From positions 57,795 to 121,794 of the forward strand of contig NZ_SPQS01000023.1 of NCBI RefSeq assembly GCF_004570865.1: DNA of 64,000 bases, in the 5' to 3' direction. The translations under genes were made by a program, and so were the position numbers. The notes below the pieces were generated by a model that saw only the letters and a program-made list of their open reading frames with translations, was not told the origin of the DNA and made no database searches. The DNA comes from Bradyrhizobium frederickii (GTDB taxonomy: Bacteria; Pseudomonadota; Alphaproteobacteria; Rhizobiales; Xanthobacteraceae). This document shows positions 51,374 through 60,915 of the stretch, in pieces. Position 1 is the stretch's first letter. The number at the start of each line of letters is the position of its first letter.

Positions 51374-52327
51374 ATGGTCCAGATCCTGGCGAGGTCGTTG
51401 ACCTCAGGCCGCCTGTGGCTCGCGGCAGCGCTGCTCGCGACCGCCATGTCCGCGACCTCTTTGTTCGCGACTTCTGCGCGCGCGCAGACTGGCGAAGGGC
51501 TCAGTCCGACGCTGGCCGCGATCAAGAAGGCGCATAGTGTGCGGCTGGGTTATCGCGAGAGCTCGCCGCCGTTCTCCTTCCTCGACCAGTCGGGCCGCCC
51601 GATCGGCTATAGCCTGGAGCTCTGCGAGGCCATCGTCGAGGAGATCGGCGTCGAGGTCGACGATCCCAACCTCAGGATCGACTACGTCAAGGTCACCTCG
51701 GACGACCGCATCGACGCCGTGCTCCAGAACAAGATCGACCTGGAATGCGGCTCGACCACCGCCAATGCCGAGCGTGGCAAGCGCGTCGCCTTCTCGCCTT
51801 TGATGTTCGTCGCCGGCACCAAGCTGATGGTGCCGAAGGGAGCGTCTGTTTCCGGGGTCGCGGACCTCAAGGGCAAGACCGTGGTGGTGACCAAGGGCAC
51901 CACCAACGAACAGGCGATGCACGCCGTCGACAAGAAGCTCTCGCTCGGCCTCAACATCGTGACCGCGCCGGATCACGAGCAGTCGTTCCAGATGGTGAAC
52001 GACGGCAAGGCGGATGCGTTCGCAACCGACGACATCCTGCTCTATGGCCTGATCGCGCGTCACAAGGCGCAAGGCTATTTTCGCGTGGTCGGGGACTACT
52101 TGTCCTACGATCCCTACGGCATCATGTTCAGGAAGGGCGAGCCGCAGCTCGCGGCATTGGTCGAGCGCGCCTTCCGCAAGCTCGCCTCCAACCGCGACCT
52201 CGTCCCGCTCTACAACAAATGGTTCACCGCACGGCTGCCCACCGGCGAACGCCTGAACGTGCCGATCTCGCTGCAGCTGGAAGAGGCGTTCAAGGCGATG
52301 GACGATTCGGCGGGCGCGAATAATTGA
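51374..52327 (+). CDS. amino-acid ABC-type solute-binding protein (GltI-like), orphan
   Basis: The 317-residue periplasmic binding protein has a signal peptide (LATAMSATSLFATSARAQ). It has the family-3 SBP sequence VRLGYRESSPPFSFLDQSGR, PIGYSLELCEAIVEEIGVEV, LECGSTTANAERGKRVAFS and DAFATDDILLYGLI. It lies 9 bp after the DAACS symporter gene, with GGAGCG upstream, and no ABC ATPase or permease is nearby. So it either works with the symporter or with an ABC system elsewhere. Confidence 0.87.
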   Translation: MVQILARSLTSGRLWLAAALLATAMSATSLFATSARAQTGEGLSPTLAAIKKAHSVRLGYRESSPPFSFLDQSGRPIGYSLELCEAIVEEIGVEVDDPNLRIDYVKVTSDDRIDAVLQNKIDLECGSTTANAERGKRVAFSPLMFVAGTKLMVPKGASVSGVADLKGKTVVVTKGTTNEQAMHAVDKKLSLGLNIVTAPDHEQSFQMVNDGKADAFATDDILLYGLIARHKAQGYFRVVGDYLSYDPYGIMFRKGEPQLAALVERAFRKLASNRDLVPLYNKWFTARLPTGERLNVPISLQLEEAFKAMDDSAGANN

Positions 52328-52356
52328 GCCGGGGGCGTCTCCCTCATTCTCTCTCT

Positions 52357-52489
52357 CCGTCATCCTGAGGTGCGCGCTCGGCGGTGCAAGCGCACCGTCG
52401 AGCAAGCCTCGAAGGATGAACGGCCGAGGTGCCAGTTGGGCCGTCGTCCTTCGAGGGCCGCTGAAGAAGCGGCCACCTCAGGGTGACGG
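52357..52489. repeat. family B palindromic repeat
   Basis: Outer arms CCGTCATCCTGAGGTGC and CCACCTCAGGGTGACGG, inner CCTCGAAGGATGAACGGCC and GGCCGTCGTCCTTCGAGG. Same family as 15865 and 40019; fills the convergent junction before the ATP-grasp gene. Confidence 0.88.
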
Positions 52490-52496
52490 TGATGGC

Positions 52497-53309
52497 TCAG
52501 CGTTCGTGGCGCGATTCGTCAAACACCCGGTCCAACGCCGCGTCATACGTCGCCTGCACCAGCTCGGGATGCAGCTTCGCCAGCGCCTCCATCATCACGC
52601 CGGAATTGATCTCGAGCACGCGCCACGTGCCGTCGACACGAACCACGTCGATCGAGGCAAAGACAATGCCGATGGCGCGCGCGGCCTCGATCGCGAGCTT
52701 GACGCAGGCGGTGCGGACATCGCCATCCTCCAGCAGCACCGCCCTTGCGCCGGCATCGAGATTGTGCCGCCAATCCGCGCCACGCAGCTTGCTGTAGGCG
52801 ACGCGCGGCAAATCATCCAGCAGCACCACCCGGACCTCGTCCTCGATCGCGACATAGGGCGAGATCACAAGCCCCGCGCTCATCGAGAAGACCTCGCTGG
52901 CCGCGCGGTCGAGGTCCGCCTCGGTCGCCACCTTGAATACCGAGCGGCCCGATGTTCCCTCGTTCGGCTTCACCACAACGCCCTGCGGATTGTCGCCGAG
53001 CAGCTCGCGCATGGCCTCTCGCCAGCCGGCGCCGACCACGTTCCTGCCCAGCTTCGGATTGAGGAAGAGGTGATGGGGAACGCAGGGCACGCGCGCCAGC
53101 GTCAGCACCTCGGCGGTGGCCGATTTGTCGTTGGCGAGACGGTGCGCGATCGCGCTGTTGAGGCCGATGTCGTAGCCGAAGGCAAAGCGGCGCAGCTGGC
53201 CCCGGCGCATCGCGATCAGCCAGCCGCCGGCGCGGACATCGACGGCGATGCCGTGGTCCGCGCAATAGCGCCGGATTGCCTGAACGAAGATTCGCTCGTC
53301 GCCTGTCAT
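52497..53309 (-). CDS. ATP-grasp domain protein (RimK-like)
   Basis: A 270-residue protein with the ATP-grasp core: GVVVKPNEGTSGRSVFKV (nucleotide Lys), VISPYVAIEDEVRVVLLDDL (metal and hinge), RVDGTWRVLEINSGVM (the E-N pair for Mg) and AVDVRAGGWLIAMRRGQLRR upstream. It is a compact RimK/cyanophycin-synthetase-like ligase, probably making an amide bond with an amino acid or peptide. ATG 53309 chosen; the open frame upstream to 53363 is not supported. No neighbour gives a substrate. Confidence 0.8.
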   Translation of the reverse strand: MTGDERIFVQAIRRYCADHGIAVDVRAGGWLIAMRRGQLRRFAFGYDIGLNSAIAHRLANDKSATAEVLTLARVPCVPHHLFLNPKLGRNVVGAGWREAMRELLGDNPQGVVVKPNEGTSGRSVFKVATEADLDRAASEVFSMSAGLVISPYVAIEDEVRVVLLDDLPRVAYSKLRGADWRHNLDAGARAVLLEDGDVRTACVKLAIEAARAIGIVFASIDVVRVDGTWRVLEINSGVMMEALAKLHPELVQATYDAALDRVFDESRHER

Positions 53310-53682
53310 GTCTCTTGTCGTTCCTGTCGCCGAAGGCCGCAAAAACGCGGGCAAAGGCGCCAACCGCGCGGGAAATCAGAGCTATTCTTAATGAAATTCT
53401 CGCGAGCGCGACGGAAATTAAGTGCTGCAATCGAGCCCTGGAGGGAAAAGAAATTGCCCTCTGTGCAGCAGCGGCAGCAGATTCGTCAATGATGCGTCCA
53501 ATTCCGCCGCAAATGCCGGTTTGATCGGCATCAATTGCAGCCGAAACGAGGTTGATTATTGGTCTCAATGGCGTAGATCACACACGCGAAATCCTCTGCC
53601 ATGGCAATGGTGTCCGCCCCGTTTTCAGGGGCCGGGCCATGCTGTTGCCCGAAAACCGCAATTATTCGGAATATCGAAAATC
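53310..53682. other. 373-bp non-coding gap
   Basis: This divergent region holds no credible gene; open frames across it are short, lack ribosome sites or are upstream extensions of the ferredoxin-NADP reductase frame. It is less GC-rich than the flanks, with ATTCTTAATGAAATTCTC and GGTTGATTATTGGTC that could be promoter elements. No repeat of families A-H is present, and no operator is recognised. Confidence 0.5.
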
Positions 53683-54456
53683 ATGAGCGCGTTTTACCGA
53701 GAGAAGGTTCTTTCCGTTCAGCACTGGACCGACACGCTGTTCAGCTTCCGCGCCACGCGCGATACCGGCTTCCGCTTCCAGAACGGCCAATTCGCCATGA
53801 TCGGCCTCGAAGTCGACGGCCGTCCGCTGCTGCGCGCCTACAGCATGGCCAGCGCCAACCACGAGGAGGAGCTCGAGTTCTTCTCGATCAAGGTTCAGGA
53901 CGGCCCGCTGACCTCGCGCCTGCAGAAGATCAAGGAAGGCGACACCATCCTGGTCGGCCGCAAGGCGACCGGCACGCTGATCACCGACAACCTCCTTCCC
54001 GGCAAGCGGCTGATGCTGCTCTCGACCGGCACGGGCCTCGCGCCGTTCGCGAGCCTGATCAAGGACCCCGAGGTCTACGAGCAGTTCGAGTCCATCGTGC
54101 TGGTGCACGGCTGCCGCCAGGTCTCCGAGCTCGCCTATGGCGAGAAGCTGGTCGCGACCTTGCGCGAGGACGAGCTGTTCGGCGAGCTGCTCGCGGACAA
54201 GCTCGTGTACTATCCGACCGTGACCCGCGAGCCGTTCAAGAACCGCGGCCGCATCACCGACCTCATCAGCTCCGAGCAGATCTTCAACGACATCGGTCAG
54301 GGCCCGCTCGACATCGCAACCGACCGCATCATGATGTGCGGCAGCCCGGCGATGCTGGAAGAGCTGAAGGTAATGTTCGAGAGCCGCGACTTCATCGAAG
54401 GCAGCGGCAACAAGCCCGGCCATTTCGTGATCGAGAAGGCGTTCGTCGAGCGATAA
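53683..54456 (+). CDS. fpr: ferredoxin-NADP+ reductase
   Basis: A 257-residue reductase of the bacterial (subclass I) type. FAD-binding RAYSMASANHEEELEFFSIK and LTSRLQKIKEGDTILVG, NADP-binding LLSTGTGLAPFASLIKDPEV, then VHGCRQVSELAYGEKLV and MMCGSPAMLEELKVMFESRD. It ends with a Glu-Arg pair after FVIEKAFVER, as in bacterial Fpr proteins. Transfers electrons between NADPH and ferredoxin or flavodoxin. ATG 53683 starts the conserved MSAFYREKVL; the open frame extends upstream through non-coding sequence. Confidence 0.93.
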   Translation: MSAFYREKVLSVQHWTDTLFSFRATRDTGFRFQNGQFAMIGLEVDGRPLLRAYSMASANHEEELEFFSIKVQDGPLTSRLQKIKEGDTILVGRKATGTLITDNLLPGKRLMLLSTGTGLAPFASLIKDPEVYEQFESIVLVHGCRQVSELAYGEKLVATLREDELFGELLADKLVYYPTVTREPFKNRGRITDLISSEQIFNDIGQGPLDIATDRIMMCGSPAMLEELKVMFESRDFIEGSGNKPGHFVIEKAFVER

Positions 54457-54498
54457 GTTCTGTCGAAGAAGTGGCGTGATCGCGCGCCACATCCGACT

Positions 54499-54654
54499 CG
54501 TCATCCCGGACAAGCGCGCTCAAAGCGCGCGCCGATCCGGGATCCATACCCACAGGCCGGGGTTATGCGATAGCTCGGAGTGACAGCTTTTCCCTCACCA
54601 CGCAATCCTGTGGTTATGGGTCCCGGGTCTGCGCTGACGCTTGCCCGGGACGAC
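54499..54654. repeat. family C palindromic repeat
   Basis: Outer arms CGTCATCCCGGACAAGCG and CGCTTGCCCGGGACGAC; middle arms CCGGGATCCATACCCACAGG and CCTGTGGTTATGGGTCCCGG. The inner AGTTTGGCGAAG stem is replaced by unrelated sequence (GTTATGCGATAGCTC). Same family as 20344, 44429 and 56938. Confidence 0.87.
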
Positions 54655-54871
54655 AGCTGAGTTTGTGAATGCAGCGTGGCCCACACGCAGCTGCAGCCCG
54701 TTCAGGGTCTCTGTAGCCCGCCGTCCCCATCCTCCCCCTTTGCTGCATTGCAAAACCAGGCCATCGGGCTGATTGATTTGTCTCCGCCGAATTCGCTAGC
54801 CTGAAACAAGGGCCGCGTCATATCCGTATGACAGGCGAAGGCGTATCGTACCGCCTCATGCTGGCGAGAGG

Positions 54872-56569
54872 ATGGGAATCGTGGCCGACGACAACAAGAC
54901 GCAGCAATCCCCCAAACGCCTGCCGCTGGCGGAAGAGGGGATCATGGAAACCCTGCTGCTGCCCTTCTCGCCCCGCTTCATCGTGCTGACGATCTGCGCG
55001 GTCGTCACCGCGCTCCTGATCGGTATCGGCATCGTCGACCGCAAGATATTCGACATCCTGCTGGTGCCAATCCTGATCTTCGGCGCGCTGACGCTGCTCG
55101 GCGTCCGCGATCTCCTGCAGAAGAGCCACGCGGTGCTGCGCAACTACCCGATCTCGGCGCATATCCGCTTCCTGCTCGAAGAGATCCGCCCCGAGATGCG
55201 GCAATATTTCTTCGAGAGCGAGAAGGACGGCATGCCGTTCTCGCGCGACACCCGCGCGGTGGTCTATCAGCGCGCCAAGATGGAGCTCGACAAGCGTCCG
55301 TTCGGCACCCAGGAGGACGTCTACCGCGAGGGCTATGAGTGGATGCACCACTCGGTCGCGCCGAAGACGCATGCCCAGGAGAGATTCCGCATCACCATCG
55401 GCGGTCCCGATTGCACGAAGCCCTATTCGGCCTCGGTGTTCAACATCTCCGCGATGAGCTTCGGCGCGCTCAGCCCCAACGCGGTGCGGGCGCTCAATGC
55501 CGGCGCGAAGAAGGGCGGCTTCGCGCACGACACCGGCGAGGGCGGCGTCAGCCCCTATCATCGCGAGATGGGCGGCGACATCATCTGGGAGATCGGCTCC
55601 GGCTATTTCGGCTGCCGTCATCTCGACGGCAGCTTCGATCCCGAAGCGTTCGCGCGCGTCGCCTGCGACGACCAGATCAAGATGGTCGAGCTCAAGGTCA
55701 GCCAGGGCGCCAAGCCCGGCCATGGCGGCGTGCTGCCGGCGGCAAAGGTCTCGGAGGAGATCTCCAAGATCCGCGGCGTCGCGATAGGCGAGGACTGCAT
55801 CTCGCCGGCCTCGCACCGCGCGTTCTCCACCCCGGCCGGCATGATGCAGTTCATCGCCGAGATGCGCCGCCTCTCGGGCGGCAAGCCGGCCGGCTTCAAG
55901 CTCTGCATCGGCCATCCCTGGGAATTCCTGGCGATCTGCAAGGCGATGCTCGAGACCGGCATCTATCCTGATTTCATCGTCGTCGACGGCAATGAAGGCG
56001 GCACCGGCGCGGCGCCGCTCGAATTCATGGATCACTTGGGCACGCCGATGCGCGAGGGCGTCAATTTCGTTCACAACGCGCTGATCGGCATCAATGCGCG
56101 CGACCGCATCAAGATCGGCGCCTCCGGCAAGATCGCCACCGCCTTCGACATGGCGCGCGCCATGGCGATCGGCGCCGACTATTGTAACTCGGCGCGCGGC
56201 TTCATGTTCTCGCTCGGCTGCATCCAGTCGCTGAGCTGCCACACCGACCGCTGTCCGACCGGGGTGGCAACGCAGGACCCGACGCGTGCGCGCGCGCTCT
56301 ATGTGCCGCTCAAGATCGACCGCGTGCACAATTATCACCACGCGACGCTGCATTCGCTGACCGAGCTGATCGCTGCCGCCGGCCTCGATCATCCGCAGCA
56401 GCTGCGCCCGATCCATTTCAGCCAACGGACTTCGACGACGCAGGTGAAATCCTTTGCCCAGCTCTATCCGGCGCTGCGTCCGGGCGAGCTGCTCGAAGGC
56501 ACCGCGGACCCGCGTTTCAGCGAGGCCTGGCGGATGGCACGCGCGGATACATTCCAGCCGGCGCTGTAG
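54872..56569 (+). CDS. FMN-binding glutamate-synthase-family protein, membrane-anchored
   Basis: The product is 565 residues. Two N-terminal hydrophobic segments (FIVLTICAVVTALLIGIGIV at about 37-56 and ILLVPILIFGALTLLGVRDL) precede a GltB-type TIM barrel: SASVFNISAMSFGALSPNAV, GEGGVSPYHREMGGDIIWEI, VVDGNEGGTGAAPLEFMDHL and IKIGASGKIATAFDMARAMA. The C-SLSC-HTDRC (3Fe-4S ligands) follows, then PTGVATQDP. It lacks the glutaminase N-domain and beta-helix of real glutamate synthases. GTG 54881 or ATG 54872 could be the start. Function unknown. Confidence 0.85.
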   Translation: MGIVADDNKTQQSPKRLPLAEEGIMETLLLPFSPRFIVLTICAVVTALLIGIGIVDRKIFDILLVPILIFGALTLLGVRDLLQKSHAVLRNYPISAHIRFLLEEIRPEMRQYFFESEKDGMPFSRDTRAVVYQRAKMELDKRPFGTQEDVYREGYEWMHHSVAPKTHAQERFRITIGGPDCTKPYSASVFNISAMSFGALSPNAVRALNAGAKKGGFAHDTGEGGVSPYHREMGGDIIWEIGSGYFGCRHLDGSFDPEAFARVACDDQIKMVELKVSQGAKPGHGGVLPAAKVSEEISKIRGVAIGEDCISPASHRAFSTPAGMMQFIAEMRRLSGGKPAGFKLCIGHPWEFLAICKAMLETGIYPDFIVVDGNEGGTGAAPLEFMDHLGTPMREGVNFVHNALIGINARDRIKIGASGKIATAFDMARAMAIGADYCNSARGFMFSLGCIQSLSCHTDRCPTGVATQDPTRARALYVPLKIDRVHNYHHATLHSLTELIAAAGLDHPQQLRPIHFSQRTSTTQVKSFAQLYPALRPGELLEGTADPRFSEAWRMARADTFQPAL

Positions 56570-56660
56570 CGGCAGCGCCCCATCGCGATACCGGCCTGCG
56601 CTGGGCGAGAGCGGAGCGGGCTTTTGACGGTTGGATCAACTTTGGGTGTAAATTGTGCCC

Positions 56661-56900
56661 ATGGACGAACGGCGTAACAAGGCAAGGCATCGCGTGCTGA
56701 AGGCCGGAACCATCGAGTTCGGCGGCGGTGCGATCGACTGCACCGTCCGCAACCTGTCCGACACCGGCGCCGCGCTCGACGTCACCAGCCCCCTCGGCAT
56801 TCCCGAGCATTTCACCCTGTTCGTTCCGGCGGACGCAACGCATCACGCTTGCAGGGTGGTCTGGCGCAAGGAGAAGCGGATCGGCGTGAGATTCGGGTGA
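56661..56900 (+). CDS. PilZ-domain protein
   Basis: The 79-residue single PilZ domain has RRNKARHRV (the RxxxR c-di-GMP motif at residues 4-10) and NLSDTGAALDV (N/D-x-S-x-x-G), then RVVWRKEKRIGVRF. It probably binds cyclic di-GMP and acts as a small adaptor. The ATG at 56661 is chosen; a GTG six bases upstream is also open. No operon partner is evident. Confidence 0.85.
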   Translation: MDERRNKARHRVLKAGTIEFGGGAIDCTVRNLSDTGAALDVTSPLGIPEHFTLFVPADATHHACRVVWRKEKRIGVRFG

Positions 56901-56937
56901 GGGTTGTGTTCAGGTAAGCTCGCGCCCAAAGTTCCGC

Positions 56938-57124
56938 TGTCGTCCCGGACAAGCGTCAGCGCAGATCCGGGACCCATACCGCGTGATCTTTCGATCGCCG
57001 TTGGTAGCAGTACCAAACTACGGGTCTTCGCCAAACCACCTCCTGGGAGTATGGCGACGAGCGCAAGCGCTCGCGCGGGGGTTCCGGATGGCGCGCGCCT
57101 GGGGCGCGCTTGTCGGGGACGACG
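56938..57124. repeat. family C palindromic repeat, diverged copy
   Basis: Outer arms TGTCGTCCCGGACAAGCG and GGGCGCGCTTGTCGGGGACGAC, inner GATCCGGGACCCATACC and ATGGCGCGCGCC-type arms. The middle stem is partially decayed, with ACTACGGGTCTTCGCCAAACC, CTCCTGGGAGTATGG and GCGCAAGCGC inserted. Same family as 20344, 44429 and 54499. Fills the convergent junction between the PilZ and CNNM/CorC-type genes. Confidence 0.8.
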
Positions 57125-57185
57125 AGTGGAGATTGGAACGACAGCATGCGCCACACCAGCGCGCGCACTCGTGCTTTCGCTCAAT

Positions 57186-58481
57186 TCACCCCGTCTCGAC
57201 CTCGCTCAGCCGGCTCGCCAAGATCTTGTCGATCCTCCGCCCGTCGAGATCGATCACCTCGATATGCCAGCCGCCGAAGTCGAAGGCATCGCCAGTGTTC
57301 GGCAGCGCGTTGAATTGTTGCAGCACGAGGCCCGCCACCGTGTTGTAGCGGTGCGGCGGCAATTCGACGCCGAGCAAATCGCCGAACTCGTCGACCGGCA
57401 TCCAGCCGGAGATCAGGAACGAATCGTCTGCGCGCCTGACATAGGCCGGCTCCGGCGGTCCCGCTTCGGAATGGAAGGCGCCGACGATCGACTCGAGGAT
57501 GTCGGTGGCCGTCACCATACCTTCGAAGCCACCGTATTCGTCGTAGACGAAGCCGACGTGAACCGGAGCGGTCCTCAGAATGGTCAGTACGTCGCGCGCG
57601 TCCGCCGACGCCGGGATGCCGGGCGCCTCGCGCACCAGCGCGCGCAGGTCGGGATTGCGTTCGTTCATATAGGCGACCAGCAGGTCCTTGGCCTGGAGCA
57701 CGCCGATCGGCTTGTCGCGGTCGCCATCCGAGACGGGAAAGCGCGAGTGCGGGCTCCTGGCGACGATCTCGCGAATCTCCTCAGGCGGGGCGTTCAGGTC
57801 GATCTCGTCGACCTCCGTGCGCGGCGTCATGACCGCGCCGACCGGCCGGTCGCCGAGCCGCATCACGCCGGCGATCATCTCTTTCTCGCCGGGCTCGAGC
57901 ACGCCTGCATTCTCGGCCTCGCTGACAAGGTGATGGATCTCGTCCTCGGAGACCTTCTCCTCGGCCTTGCCGCCGCGGCCGAGCAAAGTGAGGATCAGCT
58001 TGCCGGAGATGTCGAGCAGAAAGACCAGCGGCAACGAGACCTTCGCGAGCACATGCATGGCCGGCGCGACCCTCACCGCGATGCTTTCGGGGTCGCGTAG
58101 CGCCACCTGTTTCGGCACCAGCTCGCCGACGATCAGGGTGGCGTAGGTGATGAGCGTGACGACGAGGCCGACGCCGACGATGTCGGCAAGGCCCTCGGAG
58201 AGGCCGAGCTCGAGCAGCCATTGCGTCAGCCGCTGTCCGAGCGTCGCGCCCGAGAACGCTCCGGAGAGCACACCGACCAGCGTGATGCCGATCTGCACCG
58301 TCGAGAGGAATTTGCCGGGATCGGCCGCCAGCGTCAGCGCCCGCTCGGCCCCGCGCACGCCCTTGGCCGCGAGCAGCGACAGCCGCGCCGGACGCGACGA
58401 CACCACGGCCAGCTCGGACATGGACAGGAGGCCGTTGATGACGATCAGGACGACGACGATGACGAGTTCGAGCGAGAGCAT
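57186..58481 (-). CDS. CNNM/CorC-type (TlyC/hemolysin-family) membrane protein
   Basis: A 431-residue protein with a DUF21/CNNM membrane domain at the N-terminus (about 1-180; LSMSELAVVSSRPARLSLLA, STVQIGITLVGVLSGAFSG, YATLIVGELVPKQVALRDPE), two CBS domains (MTPRTEVDEIDLNAPPEEIR and VHVGFVYDEYGGFEGMVTAT) and a CorC/HlyC C-terminal domain ending in the family's LDGRRIDKILASRL. Homologues transport or sense Mg2+/Co2+. ATG 58481 has GGAAGG upstream; the open frame to 58580 is unsupported. Confidence 0.9.
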   Translation of the reverse strand: MLSLELVIVVVLIVINGLLSMSELAVVSSRPARLSLLAAKGVRGAERALTLAADPGKFLSTVQIGITLVGVLSGAFSGATLGQRLTQWLLELGLSEGLADIVGVGLVVTLITYATLIVGELVPKQVALRDPESIAVRVAPAMHVLAKVSLPLVFLLDISGKLILTLLGRGGKAEEKVSEDEIHHLVSEAENAGVLEPGEKEMIAGVMRLGDRPVGAVMTPRTEVDEIDLNAPPEEIREIVARSPHSRFPVSDGDRDKPIGVLQAKDLLVAYMNERNPDLRALVREAPGIPASADARDVLTILRTAPVHVGFVYDEYGGFEGMVTATDILESIVGAFHSEAGPPEPAYVRRADDSFLISGWMPVDEFGDLLGVELPPHRYNTVAGLVLQQFNALPNTGDAFDFGGWHIEVIDLDGRRIDKILASRLSEVETG

Positions 58482-58724
58482 TGACCTTCCGGAGGTAAGC
58501 AAGTGTGGCCGGATGACGGCGCAAGCCATTGATATAGGTATTCGGTGAGGAGATGCTGGTGATTCCGCGTATTCGGGCATCGAAGGGAACCGGCGTCCGG
58601 CGGTGTTCCCGAGGCGTCCGCGACGACCTGAGACTCCGCGGAACTACGGATTGTTGCTTAACGCCCCCTTAGTGGCCGTCCGCTAGATTTTCGACATTGC
58701 AGAAATGAATTCGGGGAAATCAGA

Positions 58725-60800
58725 ATGCGGATCGGGAAGCTTTTCGCGCTGTCGATGCTGACGGTGACGGTATTTGCGGTCATCCTTGGCGCCGAGGTGC
58801 TGATACCCCAGACGCGCATCTTCGCGAACCGCTCCGACGCGATCAAGACCGTCGACGCCTTTGGTGCGACCCTGATGGCCAGCCAGCACATCGCTAGCCT
58901 TCGCGCTCCCTACATCGGACCGATCTTCCAGGAAGGCGCTGCGACGCAGGCGCAGCTCGACGCTGCCGCGAAGGCTACCAAAACGGCCGAGGCGGGCTTC
59001 GACGCTGCAAGGCGAGCCGTCATGGTGCTGGACGACGGCGGAGCGATCGCCGAAAATCTCGACCGTGCCGCGCGGCGGCTGAAGGAGATCACCACCGCTG
59101 CCGATCGCGCGATGAGCGTCCCTCTGGCGGCGCGCGACAGCACCGCGATAAAGGGCTTCCTGCCCGGCGTTGCCGAGGTTCTCGGCAACATCGAACCGGT
59201 CATGAACCGGCTCGAAGCGAAGGTCATCAATGCCGATTCCTCGCTTGCGGCGCTCTTGAGCCTGGCGCGAACGGCGCAGGATCTGCGGGTTTCGGCCGGC
59301 AGCCGCGCGGCCACGCTGTCCCCGGCGCTCTCCGCCCGCCGTCCGCTCACCGCGGCCGAGCTGTCGCTGATGGACCGCATGCAGGGACGCCTGGAGGCCG
59401 ACCGCGAGCGCATCGAGGCCGGCATCGACCAGCTCGGAAATCCCTCCCGCATCGCTGCCGCGCTGAAGGCGGCAACGGATTCCTATTTTGGACAGGCAGC
59501 GGTTGCCGTGGACAGGGAGCTTCCTGCAGCCCGGAGTGACGGCAAGTACGGCGCCACCGCCGAGGAGCTGGCGAAGGTGTTCGTCCCCGCCGTCCAGATG
59601 TTCTTCGGCGTGCGCGACGCCGCGCTGGCCGAAGCGGCCGAGCGCGCCACGGCTGCGCGCAACGGCGCCCTGGCGATGCTCGCGCTGGCGGGCGTCGCCG
59701 TGCTGGCTTTGCTCGGAACGCTCGGTGGCGTGACCATGATGCTGCGCAGCCGCGTGGTGGCACCGCTCGGCCGGATCGCGGACGTGATCGGAATGCTCGC
59801 CGCCGGACAGCACGAGGTCGAGATCCCCACGACCGGCCGCGACGACGAGATCGGCCAGGTGGCGGGCTCGCTCCAGCACTTCAAGGATTCGCTGCGCGCC
59901 AAGAAAGCCTCTGACGAGGCCGCTGCGGTCGAGGCCGAGGCGAAGCTGCGGCGCAGCCAGCGCATGGACCAGATCGCGCGCGAGTTCGAAGCCATGATCG
60001 GCGACGTCATCAACACGGTGTCGTCGGCCTCGTCCGAGCTGGAAGTATCCGCGGGCACGCTGACGAGCACGGCCGATCAATCGGAGAAGGTCACCGCAAC
60101 TGTCGCGGCCGCCTCCGAGCAGGCTTCCACCAACGTCCAGACCGTTGCCGCGGCGGCCGAGGAGATGGCCTCCTCGGTCGACGAGATCAGCCGCCAGGTG
60201 CAGGATTCCGCGCGCATTGCCGGCGAGGCGGTGCAGCAGGCGGGGCGGACCAACGACCATGTCGGCGAGCTCGCCAAGGCTGCAGGGCGGATCGGAGATG
60301 TCGTCGAGCTCATCAGCCAGATCGCGGGCCAGACCAATCTTCTTGCCCTCAACGCCACCATCGAGGCGGCGCGCGCCGGCGAGGCCGGGCGCGGCTTTGC
60401 CGTCGTCGCCTCCGAGGTCAAGGCGCTCGCCGAGCAGACCGCCAAGGCCACCGGCGAGATCAGCCAGCAGATCTCGGGTATCCAGACCGCGACGGAGGAA
60501 TCCGTCGGCGCCATCAAGGCGATCGGCGACACCATCACCCGCATGTCGGAGATCGCCTCCGCGATCGCCTCGGCGGTCGAGGAGCAGGGCGCGGCGACGC
60601 GGGAGATTTCCCGCAACGTGCAGCAGGCCGCGCGCGGCACACAGCAGGTCTCCGCCAGCATCGTCGACGTGCAGCGCGGCGCGAGCCAGACCGGCTCGGC
60701 ATCCGCCAACGTGCTGGCGTCGGCCAAGTCGCTGTCCGGCGAAAGCAGCCGTCTCAAGACCGAGGTCGGTAAATTCCTGGATGCGATTCGGGCCGCGTAG
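58725..60800 (+). CDS. methyl-accepting chemotaxis protein
   Basis: The product is 691 residues. TM1 at about 7-27, an all-helical periplasmic sensor domain to about 310 (four-helix-bundle type), and TM2 at about 318-342 (GALAMLALAGVAVLALLGTL). A HAMP domain follows (APLGRIADVIGMLAAGQHEV), then the MCP signalling domain with tip GQTNLLALNATIEAARAGEA then GRGFAVVASEVKALAEQTAK. No C-terminal CheR-binding pentapeptide. RBS GGGGAA upstream. Ligand unknown. Confidence 0.93.
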   Translation: MRIGKLFALSMLTVTVFAVILGAEVLIPQTRIFANRSDAIKTVDAFGATLMASQHIASLRAPYIGPIFQEGAATQAQLDAAAKATKTAEAGFDAARRAVMVLDDGGAIAENLDRAARRLKEITTAADRAMSVPLAARDSTAIKGFLPGVAEVLGNIEPVMNRLEAKVINADSSLAALLSLARTAQDLRVSAGSRAATLSPALSARRPLTAAELSLMDRMQGRLEADRERIEAGIDQLGNPSRIAAALKAATDSYFGQAAVAVDRELPAARSDGKYGATAEELAKVFVPAVQMFFGVRDAALAEAAERATAARNGALAMLALAGVAVLALLGTLGGVTMMLRSRVVAPLGRIADVIGMLAAGQHEVEIPTTGRDDEIGQVAGSLQHFKDSLRAKKASDEAAAVEAEAKLRRSQRMDQIAREFEAMIGDVINTVSSASSELEVSAGTLTSTADQSEKVTATVAAASEQASTNVQTVAAAAEEMASSVDEISRQVQDSARIAGEAVQQAGRTNDHVGELAKAAGRIGDVVELISQIAGQTNLLALNATIEAARAGEAGRGFAVVASEVKALAEQTAKATGEISQQISGIQTATEESVGAIKAIGDTITRMSEIASAIASAVEEQGAATREISRNVQQAARGTQQVSASIVDVQRGASQTGSASANVLASAKSLSGESSRLKTEVGKFLDAIRAA

Positions 60801-60915
60801 AAAGCGGTTGTGGAAGGAAGCGGCTTCACCTAGGCTCACGCCACGGGGGTGTCGCGGCCTCCCCGTCAAGTGGTGATCCCACGCAAGCGCTGCTCGCTGA
60901 CCTACGGAGCGAGCA

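Noticed and set aside
54818..56425. 535-codon open frame on the minus strand
   Set aside because: Antisense of the glutamate-synthase-like gene, which has clear barrel and Fe-S motifs.
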